Notes: generated by a model from the letters alone, not told the origin. A stretch of DNA of 64,000 bases from Streptomyces sp. NBC_00464 (GCF_036013915.1 NZ_CP107899.1:6014001-6078000); one strand, 5' to 3'. Shown: positions 7,238 to 16,655, numbered from the stretch's first letter. A program made the numbers and translations.

Positions 7238-9949
7238 GTGGCTGAGACGGCATCGAAGAAGACGGCAGACAACCGACCGCGCCTGCTCCTGATGGACGGG
7301 CACTCCCTGGCGTACCGGGCGTTCTTTGCGCTGCCGGCGGAGAATTTCACGACGGGGGCGGGGCAGCCGACGAACGCGGTGTACGGCTTCGCGTCGATGC
7401 TCGCGAACACGTTGCGTGACGAGGCGCCGACGCATTTCGCGGTGGCGTTCGATGTGTCGCGCAAGACGTGGCGCTCGGAGGAGTTTCCCGAGTACAAGGC
7501 GAACCGTTCGAAGACGCCGGACGAGTTCAAGGGTCAGGTCGAGCTGATCGGTGAGCTGCTGGACGCGATGCACGCGGACCGTTTCGCGGTCGACGGGTTC
7601 GAGGCGGACGATGTCATCGCGACGTTGGCCACGCAGGCGGAGGCGGCCGGGTTCGAGGTGCTGATCGTCACCGGTGACCGTGACTCCTTCCAGCTGATCA
7701 CGGACAACGTGACGGTGCTGTACCCGACCAAGGGTGTGTCGGAGCTGACGCGGTTCACGCCGGAGAAGGTCGAGGAGAAGTACGGGCTCACCCCGCAGCA
7801 GTATCCGGACTTCGCGGCGCTGCGCGGTGACCCGTCGGACAATCTTCCGGGTATTCCCGGGGTGGGTGAGAAGACGGCGGCGAAGTGGATCAATCAGTTC
7901 GGTTCGTTCGACGAGCTGGTTGCGCGGGCCGATGAGGTCAAGGGGAAGGCGGGGCAGAATTTCCGCGATCACCTGGACGCGGTGCGGCTGAACCGGCGGC
8001 TGACCGAGATGGTCCGCGATGTGGAGCTGCCGAAGGTCCCGTCCGATCTGGAGCGTGCTCCGTACGACCGTACGGCGGTCACCGGGGTGCTCGATGTGCT
8101 GGAGATCCGTAACCCGAGCCTGCGTGAGCGGCTGCTCGCGGTGGATCCGGGCAAGGCCGAGGACGAGGCGCCTGCGCCCGCTGCCGGCGTCGAGCTGGAC
8201 GGTTCGGTGCTGGGTGCGGGTGAGCTCGCTCCGTGGCTGGCCGAGCACGGCGCGCAGCCGCTCGGTGTCGCCACGGTGGACACGTGGGCGCTGGGCAGTG
8301 GGACGGTCACCGAGATCGCGCTGGCCGCGGCCGGCGGGGCGGCGGCCTGGTTCGATCCGGCGTTGCTCGATGCGGCGGACGAGCAGGCGTTCGCGGCGTG
8401 GATCGCGGACGCGGACCGGCCGAAGGTCATGCACAACGCGAAGAGCGTGATGCGGGTCTTCCCGGAGCACGGCTGGCGGACCGAGGGCGTCTCGATGGAC
8501 ACCGCGCTCGCCGCTTACCTGGTCAAGCCGGGCCGTCGCTCGTTCGCGCTGGACGCGCTGGCCGTGGAGTACCTGGGCCGTGAGCTCGCTCCGGTGGCGT
8601 CGTCGGACGGGCAGCTGGCGTTCGGTGCGGACGACCAGGCCGAGGCCGATGCCCTGATGACGCAGGCCCGTGCGGTCCTCGACCTCGGTGATGCGTTCAC
8701 GGCGCGGCTGAAGGAGGTCGGTGCGGCCGAGCTGCTGCATGACATGGAGCTGCCGACGTCGATTCTGCTGGCCCGTCTGGAGCGGCACGGTATCGCGGCG
8801 GACCGGGCCCATCTGGAGGGTATGGAGCAGCAGTTCGCGGGTGCTGTGCAGCAGGCGGTGAAGGAGGCGCACGCGGCGGTGGGCCGTGAGTTCAATCTCG
8901 GTTCGCCCAAGCAGCTCCAGGAGGTCCTCTTCGGTGAGCTGGGCCTGCCGAAGACGAAGAAGACGAAGACCGGATTCACGACGGACGCGGATGCGCTGGC
9001 GTGGCTGGCCGGGCAGACCGAGCACGAGCTGCCGGTCATCATGCTGCGCCACCGGGAGCAGGCGAAGCTGCGGGTGACGGTCGAGGGCCTGGTCAAGACG
9101 ATCGCGGCGGACGGCCGTATCCACACCACGTTCAATCAGACGGTGGCGGCGACGGGCCGGTTGTCCTCCACCGATCCGAATCTGCAGAACATTCCCGTCC
9201 GCACCGACGAGGGCCGGGCGATCCGGCGGGGCTTCGTCGTCGGCGAGGGTTTCGAGACGCTGATGACGGCGGACTACAGCCAGATCGAGCTGCGGGTGAT
9301 GGCTCATCTCTCCGAGGACGCGGGTCTGATCGAGGCGTTCACGTCCGGGGAGGACCTGCACACCACGGTTGCCTCTCAGGTGTTCGGCGTCGAGAAGTCG
9401 GCGGTCGACCCGGAGATGCGGCGCAAGATCAAGGCCATGAGTTACGGGCTGGCGTACGGGCTGTCCGCGTTCGGTCTGTCCCAGCAGCTGAACATCGAGG
9501 CGGGCGAGGCCCGGGGCCTGATGGATACGTACTTCGAGCGGTTCGGCGGAGTCCGTGACTATCTGCACCGGGTGGTGGAGGAGGCCAGGGCCACCGGTTA
9601 CACGGAGACGGTCTTCGGCCGCCGCCGCTATCTGCCGGACCTCAACAGCGACAACCGCCAGCGCCGTGAGACGGCCGAGCGGATGGCGCTCAACGCACCG
9701 ATCCAGGGCACGGCCGCGGACATCGTGAAGGTCGCCATGCTTCATGTCGACCGGGCGCTGACCGAGGCGAAGCTGAAGTCGCGGATGCTGCTTCAGGTGC
9801 ATGACGAAATCGTGCTGGAGATCGCGACGGGCGAGCGGGAGCAGGTGGAGAAGATCCTGCGGCACGAGATGGCGACGGCGGTGCAGTTGCGGGCGCCGCT
9901 GGATGTTTCGGTCGGGGTCGGCGGGGACTGGGAGTCCGCCGCGCACTGA
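7238..9949 (+). CDS. polA: DNA polymerase I
   Basis: Fills gaps in excision repair and removes Okazaki primers; 903 residues. Residues ~14-300 form the 5'-3' exonuclease (RLLLMDGHSLAYRAFF, then GFEADDVIATLA and TGDRDSFQLI). The middle domain (~320-480) is degenerate: where proofreading enzymes have DxE the sequence reads VATVDTWALGSG, so 3'-5' exonuclease activity is probably absent. The C-terminal polymerase domain has DYSQIELRVMAHLSED (~679), RRKIKAMSYGLAYG and VHDEIVLE (~854). I chose the GTG at 7238 because the 5' nuclease begins there; the frame open to 6746 overlaps the divergent gene. There is no good Shine-Dalgarno site; the DNA-damage promoter suggests a leaderless message. Confidence 0.97.
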   Translation: MAETASKKTADNRPRLLLMDGHSLAYRAFFALPAENFTTGAGQPTNAVYGFASMLANTLRDEAPTHFAVAFDVSRKTWRSEEFPEYKANRSKTPDEFKGQVELIGELLDAMHADRFAVDGFEADDVIATLATQAEAAGFEVLIVTGDRDSFQLITDNVTVLYPTKGVSELTRFTPEKVEEKYGLTPQQYPDFAALRGDPSDNLPGIPGVGEKTAAKWINQFGSFDELVARADEVKGKAGQNFRDHLDAVRLNRRLTEMVRDVELPKVPSDLERAPYDRTAVTGVLDVLEIRNPSLRERLLAVDPGKAEDEAPAPAAGVELDGSVLGAGELAPWLAEHGAQPLGVATVDTWALGSGTVTEIALAAAGGAAAWFDPALLDAADEQAFAAWIADADRPKVMHNAKSVMRVFPEHGWRTEGVSMDTALAAYLVKPGRRSFALDALAVEYLGRELAPVASSDGQLAFGADDQAEADALMTQARAVLDLGDAFTARLKEVGAAELLHDMELPTSILLARLERHGIAADRAHLEGMEQQFAGAVQQAVKEAHAAVGREFNLGSPKQLQEVLFGELGLPKTKKTKTGFTTDADALAWLAGQTEHELPVIMLRHREQAKLRVTVEGLVKTIAADGRIHTTFNQTVAATGRLSSTDPNLQNIPVRTDEGRAIRRGFVVGEGFETLMTADYSQIELRVMAHLSEDAGLIEAFTSGEDLHTTVASQVFGVEKSAVDPEMRRKIKAMSYGLAYGLSAFGLSQQLNIEAGEARGLMDTYFERFGGVRDYLHRVVEEARATGYTETVFGRRRYLPDLNSDNRQRRETAERMALNAPIQGTAADIVKVAMLHVDRALTEAKLKSRMLLQVHDEIVLEIATGEREQVEKILRHEMATAVQLRAPLDVSVGVGGDWESAAH

Positions 9950-9978
9950 CGCAGGTTTCTGCCCGGGGTGTGGTGCCC

Positions 9979-10848
9979 TCAGTCGCCGGTCCGGCTCGTG
10001 TCCCGGGCCGGGCCGGTGACGGGGAGCGCCGGTGTGCCGGTGCCGCGGCTCCGGAGCCGTGTCCACGCCCCGTACAGCACGAGTCCGACCGCCAGCCCGG
10101 CGCCCGCGCCGAAGCAGGCGGTCGGAATGATGTCGAGCGGTGTGTCGATGTGTCCGAAGTACGCGTACCAGCGCGCGCAGCGGTGCACGATTCCGAGCAG
10201 GACGCACAGTGCGATGGCTGCGGCGGTCCACCACCGTGCGCGCCGGTCCAGGACGGGTACGGACGCCGGTACGGGCGGGGTCGGGGTGCGGCGCAGTCCT
10301 GACACGGTGAACCAGGCGAGCACGGTGAGCGCCAGGGCCGAACTGCCGTACTGCACCAGCTGGAACACCGGGTATCCGGCCATGTTCCGCCCGAGCACGG
10401 GCACCAGCCGCACCCCCCACCGGTCGTGGTGGGTGAAGGCGTCCCAGACGACATGCGTGCCGGCCCCGATGGCGGCCGACACCACGAACCACGTACCGTC
10501 CCGCAGGCCCCGGGGTCCTTGTTCCGGTGGGCGCCGGGCGCCGCGGACCCATGTGTGCACGCGGCCCTGCCAGGGGGTGGGCAGCAGTGCCACGAGGGGT
10601 TCGCGCAGCAGCAGCCACAGTGCCACGGTCGCCGCGGTGATCAGGACGTCCACCGTGAACACCCCCCACCATGCGTGGGTGACCTGCCCGAATTCCATGG
10701 CGCCGGGGATCGCGGTGTCCGCGTAGTACGTGATGTCGGGGGCGAACGAGCCGGCGACGAGAGCCGAGGCGAGGAGCGGTCCGCGCCCTGTCCCGTTGTG
10801 GCGGATGCCGGGGAGGACGGCTGCGGCGTGGCTGAGCGTGAACGGCAT
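9979..10848 (-). CDS. DUF4184 family membrane protein
   Basis: 289-residue predicted polytopic membrane protein of unknown function. It starts with MPFTLSHAAAVLPG and continues with SFAPDITYYADTAIP and FGQVTHAWWGVFTVD, the characteristic His/Asp-containing N-terminal motifs of DUF4184, followed by about six hydrophobic helices and VVWDAFTHHDRWG. Conserved His/Asp residues at the membrane face suggest a metal-dependent lipid hydrolase, as in related YdjM-like families, but that is inference. It converges with polA over a 29-nt gap. No Shine-Dalgarno sequence is visible upstream of the ATG at 10848. Confidence 0.83.
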   Translation of the reverse strand: MPFTLSHAAAVLPGIRHNGTGRGPLLASALVAGSFAPDITYYADTAIPGAMEFGQVTHAWWGVFTVDVLITAATVALWLLLREPLVALLPTPWQGRVHTWVRGARRPPEQGPRGLRDGTWFVVSAAIGAGTHVVWDAFTHHDRWGVRLVPVLGRNMAGYPVFQLVQYGSSALALTVLAWFTVSGLRRTPTPPVPASVPVLDRRARWWTAAAIALCVLLGIVHRCARWYAYFGHIDTPLDIIPTACFGAGAGLAVGLVLYGAWTRLRSRGTGTPALPVTGPARDTSRTGD

Positions 10849-11056
10849 GGGGGAAGTATGGGTGAGCCGCCGGCGCGGACTCCTCGCGTACTTCGCTCAG
10901 ACTCTTCGGGGAGTGGACAAGCTGCTGAACGGAAGGTGAGAAACCGGTAAGAAGCGGTCCTGCCGCTGTGTTCGGGCGGCACAAGTTGCCGTAGGGTCGC
11001 CTGAGTCCAGGCGCAGGGGAGCGCGGACAGCCGTCGAGGGGGAGGGCCCACACGTT

Positions 11057-12739
11057 ATGGCAGCGCAATTCGGTCGCCGACTGCGCAGAGGGGCGACCAC
11101 GACTGCCGTGGCCGCCGCCGCTGTGGCAGCACTCACCGCTTCGCAGGGCCCCGGTTCGCCCCTGGTGGCGTCCGAGGGCGACCAGTCGAACCAGCCGACC
11201 GCCGGGTCGACACCCTCGGGTGACGGTGCCGCGTCGGGCAACTCGCCCTACTTCACGGACCTGCCGCCGCTGAACACGCCCAACAAGCCGGGTACCTCCG
11301 TCAATCTGCCCGTGACAGGCAGTGCGGAATCGGGCATTCCGGCCTCGGTCCTGGCGGCGTACAAGAAGGCCCAGCAGACCATCGCGGGTTCGGACGCCGC
11401 CTGCCGGCTGCCGTGGCAGCTCCTCGCCGCGATCGGCAAGGTCGAGTCGGGCCAGGCCCGCGGCGGCCGCGTCGACGCGCAGGGCACCACGTTCTCGCCG
11501 ATCCTCGGCCCGGCCCTCAACGGCCAGGGCTTCGCCCTGATCAAGGACACCGACAACGGTGCCTACGACGGGGACTCGACGCACGACCGGGCCGTCGGCC
11601 CGATGCAGTTCATCCCGTCCACCTGGGCGACCTGGGGCACGGACGGCAACGCCGACGGCCGCAAGGACCCCAACAACATCTACGACGCGGCGCTCTCCGC
11701 AGGGCTCTATCTCTGCGCCGGCTCCCGGGATCTGGCGCTCGCCGCCGACCTGGACCGGGCGGTCCTGAGCTACAACCACTCGGACGAGTATCTGCGTACC
11801 GTCCGTACCTGGTTCGCGTACTACAACCGCGGCACCCATGAGGTGCCGGACGGCACGGGCATCCTGCCGGTCGACACCAGCACGGGAACGCACCGGGACA
11901 TCGGCCCCGGCACCCCGCACACCACCCCGTCGCCCTCGCCGACCCCCACACCCACCCCGACACCCGCGCCGAAGCCTCCGGCGAAGCCGAGCCCCACGCC
12001 GACTGATCCGAGCTCACCGGCGACGCCCACCCCGACGCCCACCCCGTCCCCGGTCCTGGCCGCCGTGCAGAACGCGGGTACCGGCGAACTGACTGCCACG
12101 GCGGGCGACGCCTTCGCCGAGCGGATCAAGGTGCGGGCGAAGAGCAACCTCGGCACTCCGCTCGCCAAGGTCTCCGTGACCTTCACCGTCGTCGGTGACA
12201 CGGACGCCGCTTTCGCCGGCGCGAAGAGCACCGTCACCCTTGTGACCGGGGCCGACGGCACGGTCACCGCTCCGGTGCTGACGGCGGGCGAGAAGACCGG
12301 CGAGTTCACCGTGCGCGCGACGGCCACCGGCAGCTCGCTGCCCGCCGTCAGCTACACGGCGACCGTCACCGCCCGGCAGGCCGACGCCATCGCCAGGACG
12401 GGCACCGAGGAGCTGACCGCCGTGGCGGGTCAGACGTTCGCGGACGTCACCGCCGAGGCCACGTACAAGGGCGCGGCCGCCGACCGGGTCTCCGTCACCG
12501 CCACCATGATCACCGATGGCGACGACCCGGTCGGGAACGACAAGGGCCCGTACTTCACGAACGACGACGGCGACCCGGTCCGCACCCTCGTGTTCACCAC
12601 GGACGCCGACGGCAAGCTCACTCTGCCGAAGATCTACGCCGACGGCGCCGCGGGCACGTACAAGCTGCGCCTGACCACCGAGGGCGGCGCCACCGTCGTC
12701 ATCGAGCTCACGGTCGAGGCCCCTCCCGCCGCCTCCTGA
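11057..12739 (+). CDS. Secreted lytic transglycosylase with C-terminal Ig-like repeats
   Basis: Predicted cell-wall lytic enzyme that cleaves the MurNAc-GlcNAc bond; 560 residues. An N-terminal signal-like segment (RRGATTTAVAAAAVAALTAS) is followed by a SLT domain at ~93-265: LPWQLLAAIGKVESG supplies the catalytic Glu, then HDRAVGPMQFIPSTWATWG and NNIYDAALSAGLYLC. A Pro/Thr-rich linker (~295-330) resembles a wall-spanning spacer. Residues ~335-560 hold two related ~110-residue Ig/invasin-like repeats (GTGELTATAGDAF and GTEELTAVAGQTF). The ATG at 11057 has GGGGGAGGG upstream. It is followed by a strong terminator. I looked for a c-di-AMP riboswitch upstream and found none. Confidence 0.9.
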   Translation: MAAQFGRRLRRGATTTAVAAAAVAALTASQGPGSPLVASEGDQSNQPTAGSTPSGDGAASGNSPYFTDLPPLNTPNKPGTSVNLPVTGSAESGIPASVLAAYKKAQQTIAGSDAACRLPWQLLAAIGKVESGQARGGRVDAQGTTFSPILGPALNGQGFALIKDTDNGAYDGDSTHDRAVGPMQFIPSTWATWGTDGNADGRKDPNNIYDAALSAGLYLCAGSRDLALAADLDRAVLSYNHSDEYLRTVRTWFAYYNRGTHEVPDGTGILPVDTSTGTHRDIGPGTPHTTPSPSPTPTPTPTPAPKPPAKPSPTPTDPSSPATPTPTPTPSPVLAAVQNAGTGELTATAGDAFAERIKVRAKSNLGTPLAKVSVTFTVVGDTDAAFAGAKSTVTLVTGADGTVTAPVLTAGEKTGEFTVRATATGSSLPAVSYTATVTARQADAIARTGTEELTAVAGQTFADVTAEATYKGAAADRVSVTATMITDGDDPVGNDKGPYFTNDDGDPVRTLVFTTDADGKLTLPKIYADGAAGTYKLRLTTEGGATVVIELTVEAPPAAS

Positions 12740-12768
12740 CCCGCACACACCCGGGCCCACCGGGCCCC

Positions 12769-12807
12769 GAACAGCCCCTTCGCCGGCTCCCGGCCAAGGG
12801 GCTGTTC
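12769..12807 (+). terminator. Terminator of the transglycosylase gene
   Basis: 12-bp perfect stem GAACAGCCCCTT/AAGGGGCTGTTC (12769-12780 with 12796-12807); its loop holds a second 5-bp stem GCCGG/CCGGC. It starts 30 nt after the stop. Confidence 0.85.
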
Positions 12808-12890
12808 TACGTGTTCTCATCTCGCGCCCCGGTTGCTACGGTGCCCCAGCCCTGACGACCCATCAGTTCCGAGCTCCCGGGAGGCCGCGC

Positions 12891-13028
12891 ATGCGTGCCC
12901 TAGTCGCCGCCGCCATCGGCCTGGCTGTCGCCCTCGCCCTCGTACTCACCATCAGTGCCATCGGCGCGCCACCCGGCGAGACCTCGCCCAAGCCCCTGCT
13001 GACCACCGTCCCGGGTCCGAAGAACTAG
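12891..13028 (+). CDS. SPW_0924-type micropeptide
   Basis: 45-residue open frame MRALVAAAIGLAVALALVLT...GPKN. One hydrophobic segment (residues ~3-24) is followed by a Pro/Ser/Thr-rich tail, so it is a single-pass membrane or secreted micropeptide. It matches my memory of the short SPW_0924 family found across Streptomyces. The ATG at 12891 follows GGGAGGCC (spacing ~5). It lies 36 nt upstream of the DUF3068 gene on the same strand and is probably co-transcribed with it. Function unknown. Confidence 0.72.
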   Translation: MRALVAAAIGLAVALALVLTISAIGAPPGETSPKPLLTTVPGPKN

Positions 13029-13064
13029 ACGTCCGCACCACCGACTGCAGAGGGAGGACACCCC

Positions 13065-14066
13065 ATGCGCCGCCGAGCCAGCCTCGTACTCCTGGCCTTC
13101 GCCGTCTTCTTTGCCGCGCTGTCACCGCTGCTGCGCTGGTACGCCTTCCCGCGGCTCGCGAAGATCCCGCCGAGCCAGTACCAGGAGACGGTGCTGGAGG
13201 CGAAGCCCGCGACCCTGCTCGACTACGGCACCCTGAAGGCCGAGACGGTCGACAAGGTCACCATCGTGCAGACCCTCAAGGGCAATGTGGAGGAGTCCGA
13301 GAAGATCGAGCGCAGCGCCGGCCGCGATGTCGTCGTCTGGGACGCGCTCTCCTACATCCAGGGTCCCGACGGCAAGATGGTCTCCAAGATCCCCGAGCGC
13401 TACATCTTCGACGCGCACAGCCAGGACCCGGTCCACGCCACGGGCGAATCGGTCGACGGCGACCCGGTGAGCCGCGAGGGCATCGAGTTCAAATGGCCCT
13501 TCCTCACCGAGAAGCGCGACTACCAGTACTTCGACGCCCAGTCCCGCACCAGCTCGCCCATCCACTTCGGGGGCACACGCAAGTTCCGCGGCATGGACGT
13601 CTACTACTTCGAGCAGACCGTCCCGTGGACCAAGGTCCCCATGCCGAAGACGATGCCCATCAAGGGGATCACGGCCGAGCAGATCGCCAAGACCGGTGTG
13701 ACCCGCTGGTACACCACCAAGCGGATGTTCTGGATCGATCCCGTCACCGGGGCACCGGTCAACGGCGAGGAGGTCCACAAGGAGGAGCTGCGGAACGCGA
13801 AGGCGATGGGCATGTCCCAGGACACCGTCACGGTGTTCGCCGGGCATGTGAAGATGCGCGAGGACTACATCGTCTCGATCGTCGACCAGGTCAAGTCCCA
13901 GCGGGTCCTGATCCTGCTGCTGACCTCGTACCTGCCCTGGGGCTTCCTCGTCCTGGGCGCCGGCCTGCTGGCCCTGTCGCTGTGGCTGGAGGCGCGCTCG
14001 CGGCGGCCGGGCGAGGCGGAGCCGGTCAGGCAGCAGGAACCGGAACCCGCGCCTACTCCCGCCTGA
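13065..14066 (+). CDS. DUF3068 domain-containing membrane protein
   Basis: 333-residue protein with an N-terminal hydrophobic segment (~6-22), a large extracytoplasmic domain (RLAKIPPSQYQETVLEAKPA, GKMVSKIPERYIFDAH, REGIEFKWPFLTEKRDYQYF) and a C-terminal hydrophobic segment (~287-309) followed by a short basic tail. This is the two-anchor topology of the actinobacterial DUF3068 family; members have been called PorA-like, but function is unproven. AGGGAGG precedes the ATG. Its 3' end overlaps the convergent hrpB gene by 14 bp. Confidence 0.87.
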   Translation: MRRRASLVLLAFAVFFAALSPLLRWYAFPRLAKIPPSQYQETVLEAKPATLLDYGTLKAETVDKVTIVQTLKGNVEESEKIERSAGRDVVVWDALSYIQGPDGKMVSKIPERYIFDAHSQDPVHATGESVDGDPVSREGIEFKWPFLTEKRDYQYFDAQSRTSSPIHFGGTRKFRGMDVYYFEQTVPWTKVPMPKTMPIKGITAEQIAKTGVTRWYTTKRMFWIDPVTGAPVNGEEVHKEELRNAKAMGMSQDTVTVFAGHVKMREDYIVSIVDQVKSQRVLILLLTSYLPWGFLVLGAGLLALSLWLEARSRRPGEAEPVRQQEPEPAPTPA

Positions 14067-16554
14067 GCCGCGCCTTGGTGAAGCGGGTCGCCTCCACCGT
14101 CGTCGGGTCCTCGGGCCACGGGTGCCTCGGATAGCGGCCGCGCAGCTCCGCCCGCACCGCCCTGTAGCCCTCCCGCCAGAACGACGCCAGATCCGCCGTC
14201 ACCGCTGCCGGGCGCCCCGCGGGGGAGAGCAGGTGCACCAGGACCGGGACGCCGGCCACCCGCGGGGTCTCCTGGAGGCCGAACAGTTCCTGGAGCTTCA
14301 CCGCGAGCACGGGCTGGGGCCCGCCGTACTCCACCCTGATCCGCGAACCGCTCGGCACCTCGATCCGCTCCGGAGCCAGCTCGTCCAGCCGGGCAGCCTC
14401 CCCGGTCGCCCAGGGCAGCAGCCTGCGCAGCGCCTGCCCCGCGTCGATCCCGCCCAGGTCCGAACGGCGCCTGGCCCGCGACAGCTCGGGCTCCAGCCAC
14501 TGCTCGGTACGGTCCAGGAGCGCCTCGTCCGATACGTCGGGCCACGGCGCGCCCAGCTCGCGGTGCAGAAAGGCCAGCCGCTCCCGCAGCTGCCCCGTGT
14601 CGCGGTTCCAGCGCAGCAGCCCGAGGCCCTCCCGCCGCAGCCCCTCCACCAGGGCCTCACGCACCAGCGCGGGATCCGGCTGCTTCAGCGGGCGCGCCGC
14701 CAGCTCGACGGCGCCGAGGCGCTCCACCCGGCGGGCCACCACATCGCGGCCGTCCCAGCGGACCTCCTCGCCCGCGAACCGCAGATGGCCGGCCGCCAGT
14801 CGCGCCGTGTCCTCGTCGATGACGGCGGCGAGCCGGACCTGCGCCGATGCCGCGTGGGCCGGACGGTCCGCGACCGCGACCGCCAGCCATGGCGCGCTGC
14901 GCAGCCGTGAGCCGTCCCGCAGCTCCGCGCCCGTGCCGGAAGCCATCAGGAACGTGCCCTCGCCCCGGGCCCGCGCCACCCGCTCGGGAAACGCCAGGGC
15001 GGCGACCAGGCCGACGGCTCCATCGTCCGGACCCGACCCGCCGTGACCGGCGTTCTTCAGGGAGGAGGACAGCCGCCGCACCTCCTGGCGCCAGCGGGCC
15101 GCGTAGCCGTCCTTGCCCAGCCGTGCGGTACGCAACGCGGCGGCCAGGTCGTCGCCGTAGTCCCGCGGCGGTTCCTCGCTCAGCAGCGCGACCACCTCCG
15201 CGGCCCGGCGCCCGCCGACCTCGGCCGCGCCGTCCAGCAGCGCCCTGGCCAGCCGGGGATGCAGCCCCAGCCGTGACATCCTCACGCCCCGGTCGGTCAC
15301 CCGCCCGTCGGCCTCCACCGCGCCGACCGCCGTCAGCACCTCGCGGGCCGCGGCCATCGCACCGGCCGGCGGCGGATCCAGCAGCGCGAGTCCCGCCGCG
15401 TCCGGATCGCCCCAGCAGGCCGCCTGGAGGGCGAACGCCGCCAGGTCGGCCACCTTGATCTCGGGGGAGGGGAACCGGGCGAGCCGCCCGTCCTCGGCCT
15501 GTTCCCAGCATCGGTAGACCGTTCCCGGAGCCTCGCGCCCGGCCCGGCCCGCCCGCTGGCGGCCCGCCGCCTGCGAGGCCCGTACCGTCGTCAGCGCGCT
15601 CAGCCCCCGTGCATGGTCGGTGCGCGGCTCCCGGGCCAGCCCCGAGTCGACGACGGTCCGCACCCCCGGAACGGTCAGCGAGGACTCCGCCACCGAGGTC
15701 GCCAGTACCACCCGCCGGCCCTCGGACGAACCGGCCAGCACCGCGTCCTGCACCGCCGCCGGGGCCCGCCCGTGCACCTGGAGCACCTCCGCGGCCACCC
15801 CGGACAGCTGCCCGGCCACCCGGCCGATCTCGCCGACGCCGGGAAGGAAGCACAGCACGTCGCCGTCCCGCTCGGCCAGCGCCCGCCGCACCACGGAGGC
15901 GACATGGCTCAGCAGCGCCGGATCGACCCGCATGCCGTGCGGCGGCCGCACCGGGCGGACGGGCGGGGCCCACACCACCTCCACCGGGTGCGAGACGCCC
16001 TGCGCCTCGATGACCGGGGCGTCGCCGAGCAGCCGGGCCCAGCCCTGCGCGTCCGTGGTCGCCGACGCGGCGACCAGGCGCAGGTCGGGGCGGATCGCCT
16101 CGCGTACGTCGAGGAGGAAGGCGGCCACGGTGTCCGCGTCCAGATGGCGCTCGTGGCACTCGTCGATGATCACCGCATCGATGCCGGCGAGCTCCTGGTC
16201 GCGCTGGAGCCGCTGGAGCAGCACCCCGGTGGTGACGACCTCCACCACGGTGTCCGGCCCCATCACCCGCTCCCCGCGCACGGTGAACCCGACCCGTTCG
16301 CCGGTCCGCTCGCCGAGCAGCCACGCCATGCGCCGGGCGGCCGCCCGCGCGGCGATCCGCCGCGGTTCGGCGACCACGACCCGGCGCACCGGGCCGTCCC
16401 CGGTCAGGCCGGCCAGGACGAGCGGGACGAGGGTCGTCTTGCCGGTGCCGGGCGGCGCGCACAGCACCGCGACCCCGCGGTCGTCGAGCGCCTGCCGCAG
16501 CGCGGGCACGGCGGTGCGGACGGGCAACTGGTCCAGTGCGTCGGTGCGGATCAC
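14053..16554 (-). CDS. hrpB: ATP-dependent RNA helicase HrpB
   Basis: DEAH-box helicase of 833 residues, the usual HrpB length. Walker A is PPGTGKTT (~35-42), Walker B DECHER (131-136), followed by ASATTD (motif III) and QAAGRQRAGRAGREAPG (motif VI). A HrpB-specific C-terminal domain follows (PWPDVSDEALLDRTEQWLEP and RGRYPRHPWPEDPT). The cellular substrate of HrpB is not firmly established. The gene lies 87 nt downstream of the methyltransferase on the same strand with a small hairpin between, and its stop overlaps the convergent DUF3068 gene. Confidence 0.94.
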   Translation of the reverse strand: MIRTDALDQLPVRTAVPALRQALDDRGVAVLCAPPGTGKTTLVPLVLAGLTGDGPVRRVVVAEPRRIAARAAARRMAWLLGERTGERVGFTVRGERVMGPDTVVEVVTTGVLLQRLQRDQELAGIDAVIIDECHERHLDADTVAAFLLDVREAIRPDLRLVAASATTDAQGWARLLGDAPVIEAQGVSHPVEVVWAPPVRPVRPPHGMRVDPALLSHVASVVRRALAERDGDVLCFLPGVGEIGRVAGQLSGVAAEVLQVHGRAPAAVQDAVLAGSSEGRRVVLATSVAESSLTVPGVRTVVDSGLAREPRTDHARGLSALTTVRASQAAGRQRAGRAGREAPGTVYRCWEQAEDGRLARFPSPEIKVADLAAFALQAACWGDPDAAGLALLDPPPAGAMAAAREVLTAVGAVEADGRVTDRGVRMSRLGLHPRLARALLDGAAEVGGRRAAEVVALLSEEPPRDYGDDLAAALRTARLGKDGYAARWRQEVRRLSSSLKNAGHGGSGPDDGAVGLVAALAFPERVARARGEGTFLMASGTGAELRDGSRLRSAPWLAVAVADRPAHAASAQVRLAAVIDEDTARLAAGHLRFAGEEVRWDGRDVVARRVERLGAVELAARPLKQPDPALVREALVEGLRREGLGLLRWNRDTGQLRERLAFLHRELGAPWPDVSDEALLDRTEQWLEPELSRARRRSDLGGIDAGQALRRLLPWATGEAARLDELAPERIEVPSGSRIRVEYGGPQPVLAVKLQELFGLQETPRVAGVPVLVHLLSPAGRPAAVTADLASFWREGYRAVRAELRGRYPRHPWPEDPTTVEATRFTKARLRRE

Positions 16555-16602
16555 GCCCCCAGTCTCGTACGGCGGGGCGCCGCCTCCCGCACCGGCGGGT
16601 GT

Positions 16603-16655
16603 CTCAGTCCCGTACGCGGGCCAGGACCGCTGCCCCGGTCCTCAGTCCCGTACGC
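16603..16655 (-). repeat. 15-bp direct repeat carrying the methyltransferase stop, plus hairpin
   Basis: CTCAGTCCCGTACGC occurs at 16603-16617 and 16641-16655. The second copy encodes the last codons and stop of the methyltransferase; the first is a displaced duplicate 38 nt away. Between them AGGACCG/CGGTCCT (16623-16642) forms a 7-bp hairpin that may end the methyltransferase transcript. Confidence 0.6.

Noticed and set aside
9900..11000. Replication origin at the skew change
   Set aside because: No dnaA/dnaN genes and no cluster of DnaA boxes are seen; the skew change alone is not enough.
10849..11056. c-di-AMP (ydaO) riboswitch upstream of the lytic transglycosylase
   Set aside because: Such switches control some Streptomyces wall hydrolases, but I could not find the conserved core or the expected length here.
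4775..11920. A 2,381-codon open frame on the minus strand
   Set aside because: It runs antisense through polA and in another frame of the oxidoreductase; its translation is Arg/Pro-rich with no domain. It is a GC-bias shadow.
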